Counted from the stretch's first letter, positions 36,854 to 44,800 are shown. The stretch is 64,000 bases of DNA from Leuconostoc mesenteroides subsp. mesenteroides (GCA_009676745.1 CP046062.1:567501-631500), one strand, 5' to 3'. The notes: generated by a model from the sequence alone, not told the origin. A program made the numbers and translations.

Positions 36854-36919
36854 AAAAAAAGTCGGTATGGATAAAACAAATGTTTTAAACATCAGCTTTA
36901 TCCGTTACCGAAAAGCTGA
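36854..36919 (-). promoter_or_regulatory. Trp attenuator: mutually exclusive antiterminator and terminator
   Basis: Minus strand. Antiterminator: TCAGCTTT (36919-36912) with AAAGCTGA (36899-36892). Terminator: CGGT (36910-36907) and GGATAAA (36903-36897) with TTTATCC (36875-36869) and ACCG (36866-36863), then seven T (36860-36854). The AAA at 36899-36897 is shared, so only one can form. TCAGCTTT begins 2 nt after the leader stop, so a ribosome at the stop would mask it and favour termination, and one stalled at the Trp codons would leave it free. Confidence 0.8.
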
Positions 36920-36921
36920 CT

Positions 36922-36969
36922 CTACCGACGCCACCAAGCATTATTGAGTTGAACTGTTAATTTTTGCAT
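36922..36969 (-). CDS. Leader peptide with tandem Trp codons
   Basis: 15 aa from ATG 36969 (16 from ATG 36972): (M)MQKLTVQLNNAWWRR then TAG. CTCGGAG is correctly spaced upstream. Two adjacent TGG codons (36936-36931) lie three codons before the stop, the arrangement of classical trp leaders. The region is too short (about 135 nt from the predicted start of transcription) and lacks Stem I features for a T-box. Not annotated by length-based gene finders. Confidence 0.8.
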   Translation of the reverse strand: MQKLTVQLNNAWWRR

Positions 36970-36996
36970 CATTATCTCCGAGTTACTTATGAGATA

Positions 36997-37025
36997 AGAA
37001 TACTAAGAATTTGATGAGTTGTCAA
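36997..37025 (-). promoter_or_regulatory. Promoter of the Trp transporter operon
   Basis: Minus strand TTGACA (37025-37020), 17 bp, TATTCT (37002-36997). Predicted transcription start near 36990, 20 nt before the leader peptide. Confidence 0.8.
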
Positions 37026-37193
37026 TAGTTTTTAAAAATAAAAATTCATCAGCATGTGGCCTGTTAAATTTGGCGTAGAATGCTTAAAAAGTTTTTCTTA
37101 TAAGAAAAATTGAAAGAATAAGCAATATTTATGGATATAATAAAAATGAGCTGTTTAGCGTTAACGAAAGCAAGTGAACTAAAAGGAAGTTAT

Positions 37194-37781
37194 ATGAATG
37201 ATTTAGGCAATATTTTTTCAGAGGTCAATAATTTAGGTAAATTAATTCGTAGTATGCGAGAAGCACGTGACGTTTCTGTCAATGATTTAGTAAGGGTGAC
37301 AGGGTTGTCGCGTAGTATGATTTCTAAATTTGAAAGAGGGCAGACAGATATTCAGCTGAGTAGCATGATTAAAATTTTTAGTGCCATGTCTTTAACTTTA
37401 GATGACTTATGTCATGCGAGGTTATTTGACGAATTTTTAATGAATGAATTATGCGAAAAAGCTTATCAATTTCAAAATAATCAAGTTGTGTTACAACAGA
37501 TTTTAGATGAGATATGTAGTCATGATTTTTTAATACGACAAGAAGAAATTTTAAAATTGATTTTACAGACATGTCTCCATTCTAATCACGGTTTGCCAAA
37601 TGAAGTTGAGAATTATTTTGATAACCTAGATGGCATTTGGTCTTTTGATACTTATTTGGCATTATTGGCAGAACCTTTCTTATCTCAACGTATTCACTTA
37701 CGAATTGCTAAAGAATTAACTCAATATCAAGGATATCGTCCCCAAATAATTAACATCGCCTATCAGGTTTTTGTTCATTAG
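37194..37781 (+). CDS. XRE family regulator (Rgg-like layout)
   Basis: 195 aa from ATG 37194 (AAAGGAAG upstream). HTH at residues 14-70 (LIRSMREARDVSVNDLVRVTG), followed by a helical region of about 120 residues as in short Rgg/MutR-type proteins, though I cannot confirm that family. Divergent from the Trp transporter operon. Target unknown. Confidence 0.75.
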   Translation: MNDLGNIFSEVNNLGKLIRSMREARDVSVNDLVRVTGLSRSMISKFERGQTDIQLSSMIKIFSAMSLTLDDLCHARLFDEFLMNELCEKAYQFQNNQVVLQQILDEICSHDFLIRQEEILKLILQTCLHSNHGLPNEVENYFDNLDGIWSFDTYLALLAEPFLSQRIHLRIAKELTQYQGYRPQIINIAYQVFVH

Positions 37782-37835
37782 CAAGATGTGGTTAGATTTA
37801 CGGCACCCTAAAAAAATATGTTAAGGAGAATGTTG

Positions 37836-38573
37836 ATGAAAAATATCGTTATAACGGGTGGTACTTCTGGTGTGGGATTTGCTATTGCCAAGGAAATAGC
37901 AAAAGAAGGACACAATATCATTATTGTTGGCCATCATGAATATAAAGCCCAGATAGCTCAGAAGAGACTGGGCAATCATGTTAAAGTAATTACTGGCGAT
38001 TTATCCAATGAAACTGAACGTAAGCGTGTGGTTGACGAAATTAAACGACTGGTTTCACATATTGATGTATTCATTCATAGTGCGGGTGTTTTTCCACGGA
38101 ACGCAACAGAAAATATTCAGATGAATCTATTGCCACATTACTATCTGACGACTAAATTACGTGGCTTATTAGCAAACAGTAGGGTTTTGATTATCACAGG
38201 ACAACCACAGGCAGTAAAGTTTGTACCGATTTGTGAAATACAAAGCAGCTCACTTTTTAGAGCAGCGTGGGTAATCACACACAAAACGCTGCTAATGATT
38301 TTATTGAATCAAATGTTGCAAGATACCAATACTACAGTTAATAGTTTTTATCCTGGACAGGTAAATAGCGATTTGATGAGATATACTCAAAAAATAGACA
38401 ACACAGAAGTACCGGTCGGAGCATATTTGGCACTTAATAATACTTTAGAGCAAGTGTCAGGCAAATTTTTTGATGAAAATGGTAAAGTAGTACACCTTGA
38501 TAATAAAAAGTATAACTTAAAAACAGCAGTAGAAACTTTGGTACCATATTTGAGTACGATGGCTACTTATTAG
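37836..38573 (+). CDS. SDR-fold protein lacking the catalytic Tyr
   Basis: 245 aa from ATG 37836; AAGGAG (37823-37828) suits this ATG rather than 37818 or 37830. TGGTSGVGFAIA nucleotide motif (7-18) and HSAGVFPR (NAG-like) are intact. Where SDRs have Ser and YxxxK there is SSSLFRAAWVITHK, with no Tyr. The protein may bind NAD(P) without the usual reductase activity. Confidence 0.75.
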   Translation: MKNIVITGGTSGVGFAIAKEIAKEGHNIIIVGHHEYKAQIAQKRLGNHVKVITGDLSNETERKRVVDEIKRLVSHIDVFIHSAGVFPRNATENIQMNLLPHYYLTTKLRGLLANSRVLIITGQPQAVKFVPICEIQSSSLFRAAWVITHKTLLMILLNQMLQDTNTTVNSFYPGQVNSDLMRYTQKIDNTEVPVGAYLALNNTLEQVSGKFFDENGKVVHLDNKKYNLKTAVETLVPYLSTMATY

Positions 38574-38616
38574 TATAGGTTGTTGATAGATTGACGTACT
38601 AGTTGTTATTAATCTA

Positions 38617-38662
38617 TTGACTTAAATAGTAATAATTACTATAATTAAAAGTAATTGTTACT
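38617..38662 (+). promoter_or_regulatory. Promoter with duplicated 13-bp palindrome
   Basis: TTGACT (38617-38622), 17 bp, TATAAT (38640-38645). AGTAATAATTACT (38629-38641) and AGTAATTGTTACT (38650-38662) are two dyads 21 bp apart, one over the -10 and one over the start of transcription. Resembles a Fur-family 7-1-7 site, but the regulator is not known. Confidence 0.7.
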
Positions 38663-38687
38663 ATTTATCGAAAAGGAAAAAATAATA

Positions 38688-38813
38688 ATGGTAGAAAAAA
38701 ATGATTTAAGCAGTGCATATCGACGATTGAAAAGTCCAAACGCGAAAACAAGAGATCGTGCTTTGAAATTATTAAAAGAAATCAAGGCTAAAAAGGCACA
38801 AAAAAGTAAATAA
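38688..38813 (+). CDS. 41-aa basic protein, possible metal homeostasis peptide
   Basis: 41 aa, RBS AAAAGGAAA. Sequence includes SSAYRRLKSPNAKTRDRALK and a Lys-rich tail. It recalls short lactic acid bacterial proteins annotated as putative metal homeostasis protein; I am not certain of that match. A strong promoter with duplicated operator and a terminator follow it, so it is a real regulated gene. Confidence 0.7.
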   Translation: MVEKNDLSSAYRRLKSPNAKTRDRALKLLKEIKAKKAQKSK

Positions 38814-38827
38814 CTGTTCATTGTATG

Positions 38828-38859
38828 AAAAGGCGTCAGATATTATGAGGCCTTTTTTT
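38828..38859 (+). terminator. Terminator of the 41-aa gene
   Basis: AAAAGGC ... GCCTTTTTTT stem. Confidence 0.75.
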
Positions 38860-38879
38860 AATTCGGTACATATGTTTTA

Positions 38880-38945
38880 ACCGTTGAGTGCGTTTTTATA
38901 GCCGTTTATGTTATTGAAGTAGAAAAAATAAATCTTTCGTATATA
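38880..38945 (+). promoter_or_regulatory. LytTR-type regulated promoter without a gene
   Basis: ACCGTTGAG (38880-38888) and GCCGTTTAT (38901-38909), 21 bp apart, match the repeats in front of the bacteriocin promoters. TATATA (38940-38945) follows at 30 nt, close to the 32-nt gap at the promoter at 43286. AAAGGAGG with an abortive ORF lies near 38981. Confidence 0.6.
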
Positions 38946-39544
38946 GTTATTGTTATATGAATTAAGATCCAACGAGATTAAAAGGAGGATGAAAAATATT
39001 AAATCACATCATAAGAAATAATCATTGAAATTATTTGATGTTCTTGGTTTATGTTTTGAAATTTAGATTGATTTTAATCGTGCTAATTGTTGTTTATAAT
39101 TGGGGAATTGTATGAATTAATTTTGAAAAAAATTAATTTCAGGCGATAATGTGCATGCGCCATAGAATTTATTTTTATGGTAACTCAGTCTATATTTTTT
39201 AGAATACTTGATTTGAGTTATAAAGTGTTCTTGTTATTGAAGTGCGTTAACGGGGAGAAGGATATGAAATGAAATTGTTATTTATTCAAACTCATTACCT
39301 TTGCATATGTAGTTCAATCTTTAAAATTAATGAGTATGAACTAATTGTAAAAAAGCTAGTATGTTAGATCACATTTTTATGTCGATCAGCTTTGGAAAAT
39401 TTTTTGGAATAGTACAGATTCACGATTGAAAAACACAGCAAGGCGGTTGTGCTTTTCAATTGGAGTGATCTGTGATGATCAACAATTGATATTGGAGTTC
39501 ATTAGGTCATGTTTGTGCTCGTGCTCTATTCGTGGATAGAAATC
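38946..39544. other. 600-nt non-coding stretch with decayed sequence
   Basis: No gene is supported. Several RBS-like sequences each precede only very short ORFs (near 38988, 39266). A 60-nt imperfect hairpin sits at 39414-39473 (ACAGAT/ATCTGT, ATTGAAAA/TTTTCAAT, CACA/TGTG). With the regulated promoter at its left end, this looks like a lost bacteriocin or immunity unit. Confidence 0.5.
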
Positions 39545-39583
39545 AAAAAACGTATCACCTTGAGTAAAAGGTGATACGTTTTT
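39545..39583. terminator. Terminator of the exporter operon
   Basis: CGTATCACCTT/AAGGTGATACG with T-runs on both sides (17-bp arms). Confidence 0.9.
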
Positions 39584-39595
39584 AGGTTGTCCACG

Positions 39596-40945
39596 TTATT
39601 GATGAATCAACGTATTTTTAATATATGAAATCCAAGTACTTTTTCCTGTGATGATACTAACTGTTCCTGTTTGTCCATAATGAATATTTTGATAGTCTTT
39701 TGAATGTAAGTTTAATGTAGCACCGACTTGATAAAAATTACCATCTTTTGTTGTCATAGGATTAGCAGAAATATTTGTAATATTACCTGATATTACCATG
39801 CGTTTGCTATTTTTTTCTGCCAAATGATACCGTATTGACTGATTTTCTACTATCTCTGAAATTTCATTTGCAGAGATATAAAAACTAACTTTTAATTCAG
39901 GCATTGTTTTGAGGTTTGGATATATTTGTGCAAGATTAGTTCCTTGAGGGATACTAGTTAATTTTGTTTTGTTCATTAGTAAATTGACCGTACCGGATTC
40001 ATTAGCAATGATAGTATTTTTGCTACTCGTTTCTGTTGCAGCGTGTTGTATTTTGGTTTGTTCAATTTCTTGATTAAGCGTTTCTAATTCTTTCGTAATA
40101 GAGGCTAGTTGTTGTGATTTTAGTTCGTTGAACTTGTTTGTGAGCGCATCTTCTGCTAAATTTGTGGAAGAAAAACCAGCATATTGTGTCTTATAGTTAG
40201 TTAACGCCTCATTTATTGAATCAATTTGTTGTTGAATACTAGTTACAGTTTCTTTTTTTAGTTTATCTACCTGTGAAGTGGGTAACTCTTGTGATTGATG
40301 TTGGTAGTCTAAGAAGGTGTTGTAGTAGGCATTTTTAGGTGAGAGGCTTGTGTTTTTTATTATGGCATTAATCAGGTCTTGGTACTGGTTAAGCTCTGAA
40401 TTTTTCTTATTTATAGCTTCTGCTATAATCGTTTGTTGCTGCTTGACGTGGTCTTGGTCATTGATTTGTTGCTGATGGTCTGTTGTCAAACTGCGACGTT
40501 GAGCAAGATAACTTTGGTATGATGTGGCACAACCATAGTTATCTTCAGCAGTAAATAAATTTTGATCCTGTTTGATGCTGTCTTTATAGACAGTGAGTGC
40601 TCGCACATGTTCTTGCATATTTTTAAGCGCTGATTTTTGTAATTGTAAATTGGTATCGGATTCAGTGTTCTGATATTGAATCAGAATATCTCCAGCAGTG
40701 ATTTCCTTTTTTGTAAGCAATTCATTTTTAATGATGGGATTATTACTTGTTGATTGTATTGTGCTTAGTATTTTGATTGGTGCTATCTCTCCAGTACTTT
40801 TAATAACTGTTTCTTTATGAGTAAGACAAGCAAGCAAAATAAGCAAGACTAAAAGAATGAGCGTTGGAAAAATAATGAGTGTTGTGCAGTTTTGATATCT
40901 TTTAGTATAAAATTCTGAGCTTTCTAAAAGCTTTTCGTTGAACAT
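39596..40945 (-). CDS. Bacteriocin export accessory protein (LcnD/MesE-like)
   Basis: 449 aa from ATG 40945 (GGGAGG upstream). One N-terminal TM (about 22-45), a long Gln/Lys-rich coiled coil (about 80-310), and a C-terminal beta-barrel with YQVGATLNLHSKDYQNIHYGQTG broken by its turn. This is the HlyD-like membrane-fusion layout of proteins that work with C39 exporters of double-glycine peptides. Lies 17 nt after the exporter gene. Confidence 0.88.
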   Translation of the reverse strand: MFNEKLLESSEFYTKRYQNCTTLIIFPTLILLVLLILLACLTHKETVIKSTGEIAPIKILSTIQSTSNNPIIKNELLTKKEITAGDILIQYQNTESDTNLQLQKSALKNMQEHVRALTVYKDSIKQDQNLFTAEDNYGCATSYQSYLAQRRSLTTDHQQQINDQDHVKQQQTIIAEAINKKNSELNQYQDLINAIIKNTSLSPKNAYYNTFLDYQHQSQELPTSQVDKLKKETVTSIQQQIDSINEALTNYKTQYAGFSSTNLAEDALTNKFNELKSQQLASITKELETLNQEIEQTKIQHAATETSSKNTIIANESGTVNLLMNKTKLTSIPQGTNLAQIYPNLKTMPELKVSFYISANEISEIVENQSIRYHLAEKNSKRMVISGNITNISANPMTTKDGNFYQVGATLNLHSKDYQNIHYGQTGTVSIITGKSTWISYIKNTLIHQ

Positions 40946-40962
40946 AGTTGTACCTCCCATTA

Positions 40963-43110
40963 TTAATGCTTTACAAGATGATAGTATTTTGATTTTTTAT
41001 GCATAAGTTCGGCATGGTTACCATCTTCACTGATGATTCCTTTTTCAAGCAGAATAACGCGTTGGACTTTTTCAGCAATAGTCAGGCGATGTGCAATAAA
41101 AATGATAGTTTTATTTTTAAGCGATAATAAATTATCAATAATCTTTTTTTCAGTTGCGACGTCAAGATTACTAGTTGATTCATCCAAAATAAGTATTTGA
41201 GAATTACTAAGGAGGGCTCTAGCTAAAGCGATACGCTGTTTTTGGCCTCCAGACATGCCACCTTCCTCTGAAATTTCGGTTTGATAACTTTGTGGCATAT
41301 TTTCGATGTCATCTTTAATGTCAGCAAGCGCAACAGCATGTAGGATGTCTTCTTGTGTTGTATTTTCACGAGCACCTAGTGTTAAATTATCTAATATGCT
41401 TCCAGTAAATATGTATGGATTTTGTGGTAGATAAAGAATATGTTGTCTTAAATTTTGTCGTTGAACGTGTTTAATGTTTTGTTCACCAATAAAAATGTTG
41501 CCAGCATTGGGTGAGATAAAGTTAACAAGTAGTTTAGCTAATGTGGATTTACCAGAACCACTAACACCGACCAAGGCGATTTTTTCACCAAAAGGAATCT
41601 TAATTGAAAAGTGGTGTAATATGTTTTTTTGATAACCGTATTGATAGCTGACGTCATCAACTGTAATGTTATGAGGGTTGTTATGATGAAGTTCTTGTGA
41701 TTCTGATTTTTTAAACTCTGATTTTACAAGATATACTTCGTTTAGGCGTCTGTTAGCAACCGTTGCCGTTTGTAATTTCGCCTGCAAGTTAATAATATTT
41801 TGAAACGGTTCGGTAAAGTAGCCTAGTAATGCATTATAAGTAACTAACTGACCCACACTAATTTGATTACTAATCACTAGCTTGGCGCCCAACCATAAAA
41901 TGAGTACATTGAGAATGAGTTGCGTTGCTTGTTTAATACTACTTTGAATGGCTTCGCTTTTTTGATGGGCAAAGGACTTTTTTAAATAATCAACAAATTC
42001 ACGATCAATTTTTTGATAGCTCGTCTTCTCGCTTGTCAAAGATTTTATGGTTTCAATACCATTGATATCTTCAATAATAGAGGAGCTAAGTGTTGCATTA
42101 CTCGACATCTGTTCTTGATTCAATCGTTCAAATGGTTTCATGAAACAGTAGACAATCAAGAAGTAGATAGGGAAAGAGATTAGGGATAGTAGAAAAAGTT
42201 TTGTATTTTGAATTGCTAAGACGCTGCCAACAATTATCGTGATGCCTAAATCTAAAAAAAGTGAGAGAATTGTATTTGCCATCGCATCAATAATGGTGTT
42301 GGCATCATTAAAACGCGTTACAATTTCACCTGTTCGGCGTGTGGCAAAGAAATTAACAGGTAGTTCGAACAAGTGCCGTATGTATGATAGTATGACTTCA
42401 ATCGATAACCGTTGTCCCATAATAGTTAACAGATAGGTGCGAGCAAAACTAAGTAGCTGTTGTAACACATAGGTGGCAATGAGTCCTAATGAAACAACGG
42501 TTAATGTATTAGACATAGCACTAGGAATATAAGCATCAATCACTAGTTGCATATAATAAGAGCCAGCGATACTAATTAAAGTGACTAGCAAAGAAGCGAC
42601 GACAATATTAGCAATTAACTCTTTTTGTCGACTAATAATTGGCAGAAAGGATAGGATACTGTTTTTATTTTCTTTAAAAGGTTTATATTTGGGTGAAGGC
42701 GACATGAACAATGCGACACCAGTCCACTCTTTAGAGAATTCTTGTAACGTCATTGCGGTTTTAGCAACTGTTGGATCTGGATCTGCAATGATAACTTTGT
42801 TTTTAGTGAATCCGTACACTACATAATAATGCAAATATTGACCTTTTTTCTCAACATGAGCGATGAACGGCAGAGGTAAATCTTTCATGTCGAATAAGGT
42901 AAGGTCAGCTTGAATAGGACGGACATCCATATTGAATGATTCAGCGGCCTTCACTAAGCCTAGTGCCGTTGTACCCGATAAGGAGGTTTGACAGCGTTCA
43001 CGAATGTTAGCTAATGAAACATCTGATCCGTGTCGCTTTAAAATCATAGCCAGTGCTGCTACGCCACAATCTTTTTCTTCAAGTTGTGATATATAATGAA
43101 ACTTTCTCAT
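40963..43110 (-). CDS. C39 peptidase ABC exporter of bacteriocins (LcnC/MesD-like)
   Basis: 715 aa, full length. The N-terminal C39 protease has Cys in EEKDCGVAALAMILKRHG (about residue 15), His in LHYYVVYG (near 94) and Asp in ADPDP. Six TM follow (about 160-440). Then the ABC domain: GVSGSGKST, MSGGQKQRIALARALL, ILILDESTSNLD. It cuts leaders after GG and exports the mature peptides. RBS GGAG. Divergent from the bacteriocin genes and sharing a control region with them. Confidence 0.95.
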   Translation of the reverse strand: MRKFHYISQLEEKDCGVAALAMILKRHGSDVSLANIRERCQTSLSGTTALGLVKAAESFNMDVRPIQADLTLFDMKDLPLPFIAHVEKKGQYLHYYVVYGFTKNKVIIADPDPTVAKTAMTLQEFSKEWTGVALFMSPSPKYKPFKENKNSILSFLPIISRQKELIANIVVASLLVTLISIAGSYYMQLVIDAYIPSAMSNTLTVVSLGLIATYVLQQLLSFARTYLLTIMGQRLSIEVILSYIRHLFELPVNFFATRRTGEIVTRFNDANTIIDAMANTILSLFLDLGITIIVGSVLAIQNTKLFLLSLISFPIYFLIVYCFMKPFERLNQEQMSSNATLSSSIIEDINGIETIKSLTSEKTSYQKIDREFVDYLKKSFAHQKSEAIQSSIKQATQLILNVLILWLGAKLVISNQISVGQLVTYNALLGYFTEPFQNIINLQAKLQTATVANRRLNEVYLVKSEFKKSESQELHHNNPHNITVDDVSYQYGYQKNILHHFSIKIPFGEKIALVGVSGSGKSTLAKLLVNFISPNAGNIFIGEQNIKHVQRQNLRQHILYLPQNPYIFTGSILDNLTLGARENTTQEDILHAVALADIKDDIENMPQSYQTEISEEGGMSGGQKQRIALARALLSNSQILILDESTSNLDVATEKKIIDNLLSLKNKTIIFIAHRLTIAEKVQRVILLEKGIISEDGNHAELMHKKSKYYHLVKH

Positions 43111-43148
43111 ACTTATGCGCTCCTATAAAAATAACGTTAAAAGCTTAT

Positions 43149-43313
43149 TTTATAATGAGAAGGGCATTTTGTTATTAATTGATCATAACTGGTTGTTATT
43201 TTGTGTTGAATGGTGGACTTTCAACCGTTCAATGTAATCAAATGATCATTTAGTGTATGATGTATTCATTATTTATTCTTTGTTGTATATTTAATGTATT
43301 CGTTGCGCAACGA
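43149..43313. promoter_or_regulatory. Divergent control region of exporter and bacteriocin genes
   Basis: Plus strand: ACCGTTCAA (43224-43232) and ATCATTTAG (43245-43253), 21 bp apart, then TATATT (43286-43291). Minus strand: ACCATTCAA (43214-43206) and ACCAGTTAT (43193-43185), 21 bp apart, then TATAAA (43154-43149). Gap from repeat to -10 is 32 and 30 nt. Two back-to-back pairs of LytTR-type sites would let one regulator switch both operons. A palindrome TCGTTGCGCAACGA (43300-43313) follows the plus-strand -10. Confidence 0.75.
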
Positions 43314-43463
43314 TAGAAAGAGGCTATTGTTATAATGTGAAATAAGTTCGGAGTACTTTTAAAATGAAATTGTTCGTTTTTATATGTAAACACATACACA
43401 AGAAAATTTATTAATGGATTGCGGTGCAACTATGTTTCGATTTTTTTAATACCTGTAACCATA

Positions 43464-43568
43464 ATGGGAGAAAAAACATCTTTATTAACTGCTATTATAG
43501 CCGCAGTCATATTTTGGATATTTAATTTCCTTTTAAGTGGTTTTATTTGTAAGTTTAAAGAGTGTTAA
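43464..43568 (+). CDS. 34-aa single-TM peptide, doubtful
   Basis: MGEKTSLLTAIIAAVIFWIF and a further 14 residues ending KFKEC. One TM helix and basic end, but no RBS. It lies in the 480-nt leader between the regulated promoter and the first bacteriocin gene. May be a remnant of an immunity gene. The rest of the leader 43314-43798 holds no other gene. Confidence 0.3.
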   Translation: MGEKTSLLTAIIAAVIFWIFNFLLSGFICKFKEC

Positions 43569-43798
43569 TTTATTGTAATAGCTTCATTCTTTTTAGTAAT
43601 CTTGTGTGTCTTATGTATAGTGAGTGATAGCTTGTAAAATTAAGCCGAATAATTGAACAAAAATTTTGTGGATTTTTCAGGGGTAATTGACTAAAACCAA
43701 CTATAAAGAATTTTTCATTTATAAATTAAAAGTATTGTCCATTTTATTATCATCATGTATAACACTTCACATGGAATATTTTATTTAAAGGAGAGTTT

Positions 43799-43999
43799 AT
43801 GAACTCACAATCATTGATTAGTTTGTCTGAATTTGAAACTATTGATAACAGACAGCTTGAACAAATTGAAGGTGGTATTTTCCCACTCATCATCGGTGGG
43901 GTAGTTATTACCAAGGGAGCGGTTATAACAGGTGGTTTATTAGCGGGAGCAGCGGGAGTTGGAGCATATGTTGGATATAAAGCAAAGAAGAATGGATAG
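43799..43999 (+). CDS. Class II bacteriocin precursor, peptide 1
   Basis: 66 aa, RBS AAAGGAGAG. Leader of 26 residues ending DNRQLEQIEGG; mature part of 40 residues starting IFPLIIGGVVITKGAVITGG, with GLLAG (GxxxG) and a basic tail KAKKNG. Overlaps the next precursor by 8 nt. The pair has the features of a two-peptide (class IIb) bacteriocin; activity is inference. Confidence 0.88.
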   Translation: MNSQSLISLSEFETIDNRQLEQIEGGIFPLIIGGVVITKGAVITGGLLAGAAGVGAYVGYKAKKNG

Positions 44000-44156
44000 T
44001 TTTAAAACTTTGGATCACTCAGAACTTCCTGAAGTTGTTGGTGGCGTGGTGCCCATAATAGTGGGTGGCGCTGTAGTTCTGAAGGTGGCTGCTGGTATGG
44101 GTGGTGCTTTTGCGGCTGGATATACTATTGGATACGCGCTCACAAAGAAAAATTAA
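43992..44156 (+). CDS. Class II bacteriocin precursor, peptide 2
   Basis: 54 aa from ATG 43992; the ORF is open further upstream, but the leader starts here (MDSFKTLDHSELPEVVGG). Mature part of 36 residues: VVPIIVGGAVVLKVAAGMGG, then AFAAGYTIGYALTKKN. Several GxxxG/AxxxG helix-packing motifs. Translationally coupled to peptide 1. Confidence 0.85.
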   Translation: MDSFKTLDHSELPEVVGGVVPIIVGGAVVLKVAAGMGGAFAAGYTIGYALTKKN

Positions 44157-44168
44157 GGTAAATAAATT

Positions 44169-44333
44169 ATGACTATAACAAGCAAAAGTGTTTTAAAAAT
44201 TTTTAGTTTGATATTTGTTATTTTACTTAGTGTTACTGCATTGCTTATATATACTAACATCATTGATAGTATCAAAAATTTTTATATATTATACATTTTT
44301 TCATTGCTTGCTTTATACTTTAGTTGGACTTGA
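44169..44333 (+). CDS. Small two-TM protein, putative immunity
   Basis: 54 aa. Starts MTITSKSVLKIFSLIFVILL; two hydrophobic segments separated by a short charged loop (TNIIDSIKN). AAGG lies 10 nt upstream. It follows the two-peptide bacteriocin by 12 nt, the usual place of the immunity gene. Confidence 0.65.
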   Translation: MTITSKSVLKIFSLIFVILLSVTALLIYTNIIDSIKNFYILYIFSLLALYFSWT

Positions 44334-44385
44334 AAATTAGAATGAGCTTATATTGTGGATAACTGCGATGTAAGTTCTTTTTTGG

Positions 44386-44497
44386 AAATAAATTAAATTA
44401 TATTCTACAAATAGACGAACATGATTGTGGTATAGACGCCCTAGCTAGGGTTTATTTGATAAAAAATTATCCTATCCCTTTATTGCTCATTTCGTAA
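44386..44497 (+). pseudogene. Remnant of a C39 peptidase (exporter N-terminus)
   Basis: The frame reads KLNYILQIDEHDCGIDALAR and continues VYLIKNYPIPLLLIS before a stop. QIDEHDCGIxALA is the catalytic Cys motif of C39 bacteriocin exporters and resembles EEKDCGVAALAM of the intact exporter. No start codon, no protease His/Asp, no ABC part. A relic of a second transporter gene. Confidence 0.6.
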
Positions 44498-44527
44498 ACT
44501 AGAAAAGCACCACCATTATCATTGCTT

Positions 44528-44645
44528 CTGGTTGTTATTTTGTGTTGAATGGTGGACTTTTAACCATTCAACATGACCGTTCGTTCCATTTATATATAAA
44601 AACGCAACAAGTGAGTGTATATTTAATTCCATCGTTGCGCAGCTC
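44528..44645 (+). promoter_or_regulatory. Second copy of the bacteriocin control region
   Basis: 33 bases (44528-44560) are identical to 43189-43221. TTGAATGGT-N9-ACCATTCAA is a perfect dyad (44545-44571 region), TATATT at 44618-44623, and TCGTTGCGCA at 44632, 8 nt after the -10. Downstream, GTGGAGAAATCC precedes a 14-codon ORF (44680-44724, MIFCSKIGIKQLFK), which looks like the abortive start of a lost precursor gene. Confidence 0.65.
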
Positions 44646-44800
44646 TTAATAAGTAGACGTTTATGGCGTGGAGAAATCCATGATTTTTTGCAGTAAAATC
44701 GGTATTAAGCAATTATTCAAATAGTCACTCGAAGGTTAACTATAAATTGCTTTTGAATGTTCCATGAATGGTTGTTAATACTCCTAAATGGACCCATTTT

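Noticed and set aside
36854-37025. T-box riboswitch upstream of the TrpXYZ-like operon
   Set aside because: GGTGGCG looks faintly like the T-box core, but the leader is only about 135 nt, lacks Stem I, and those bases are the Trp codons of a leader ORF.
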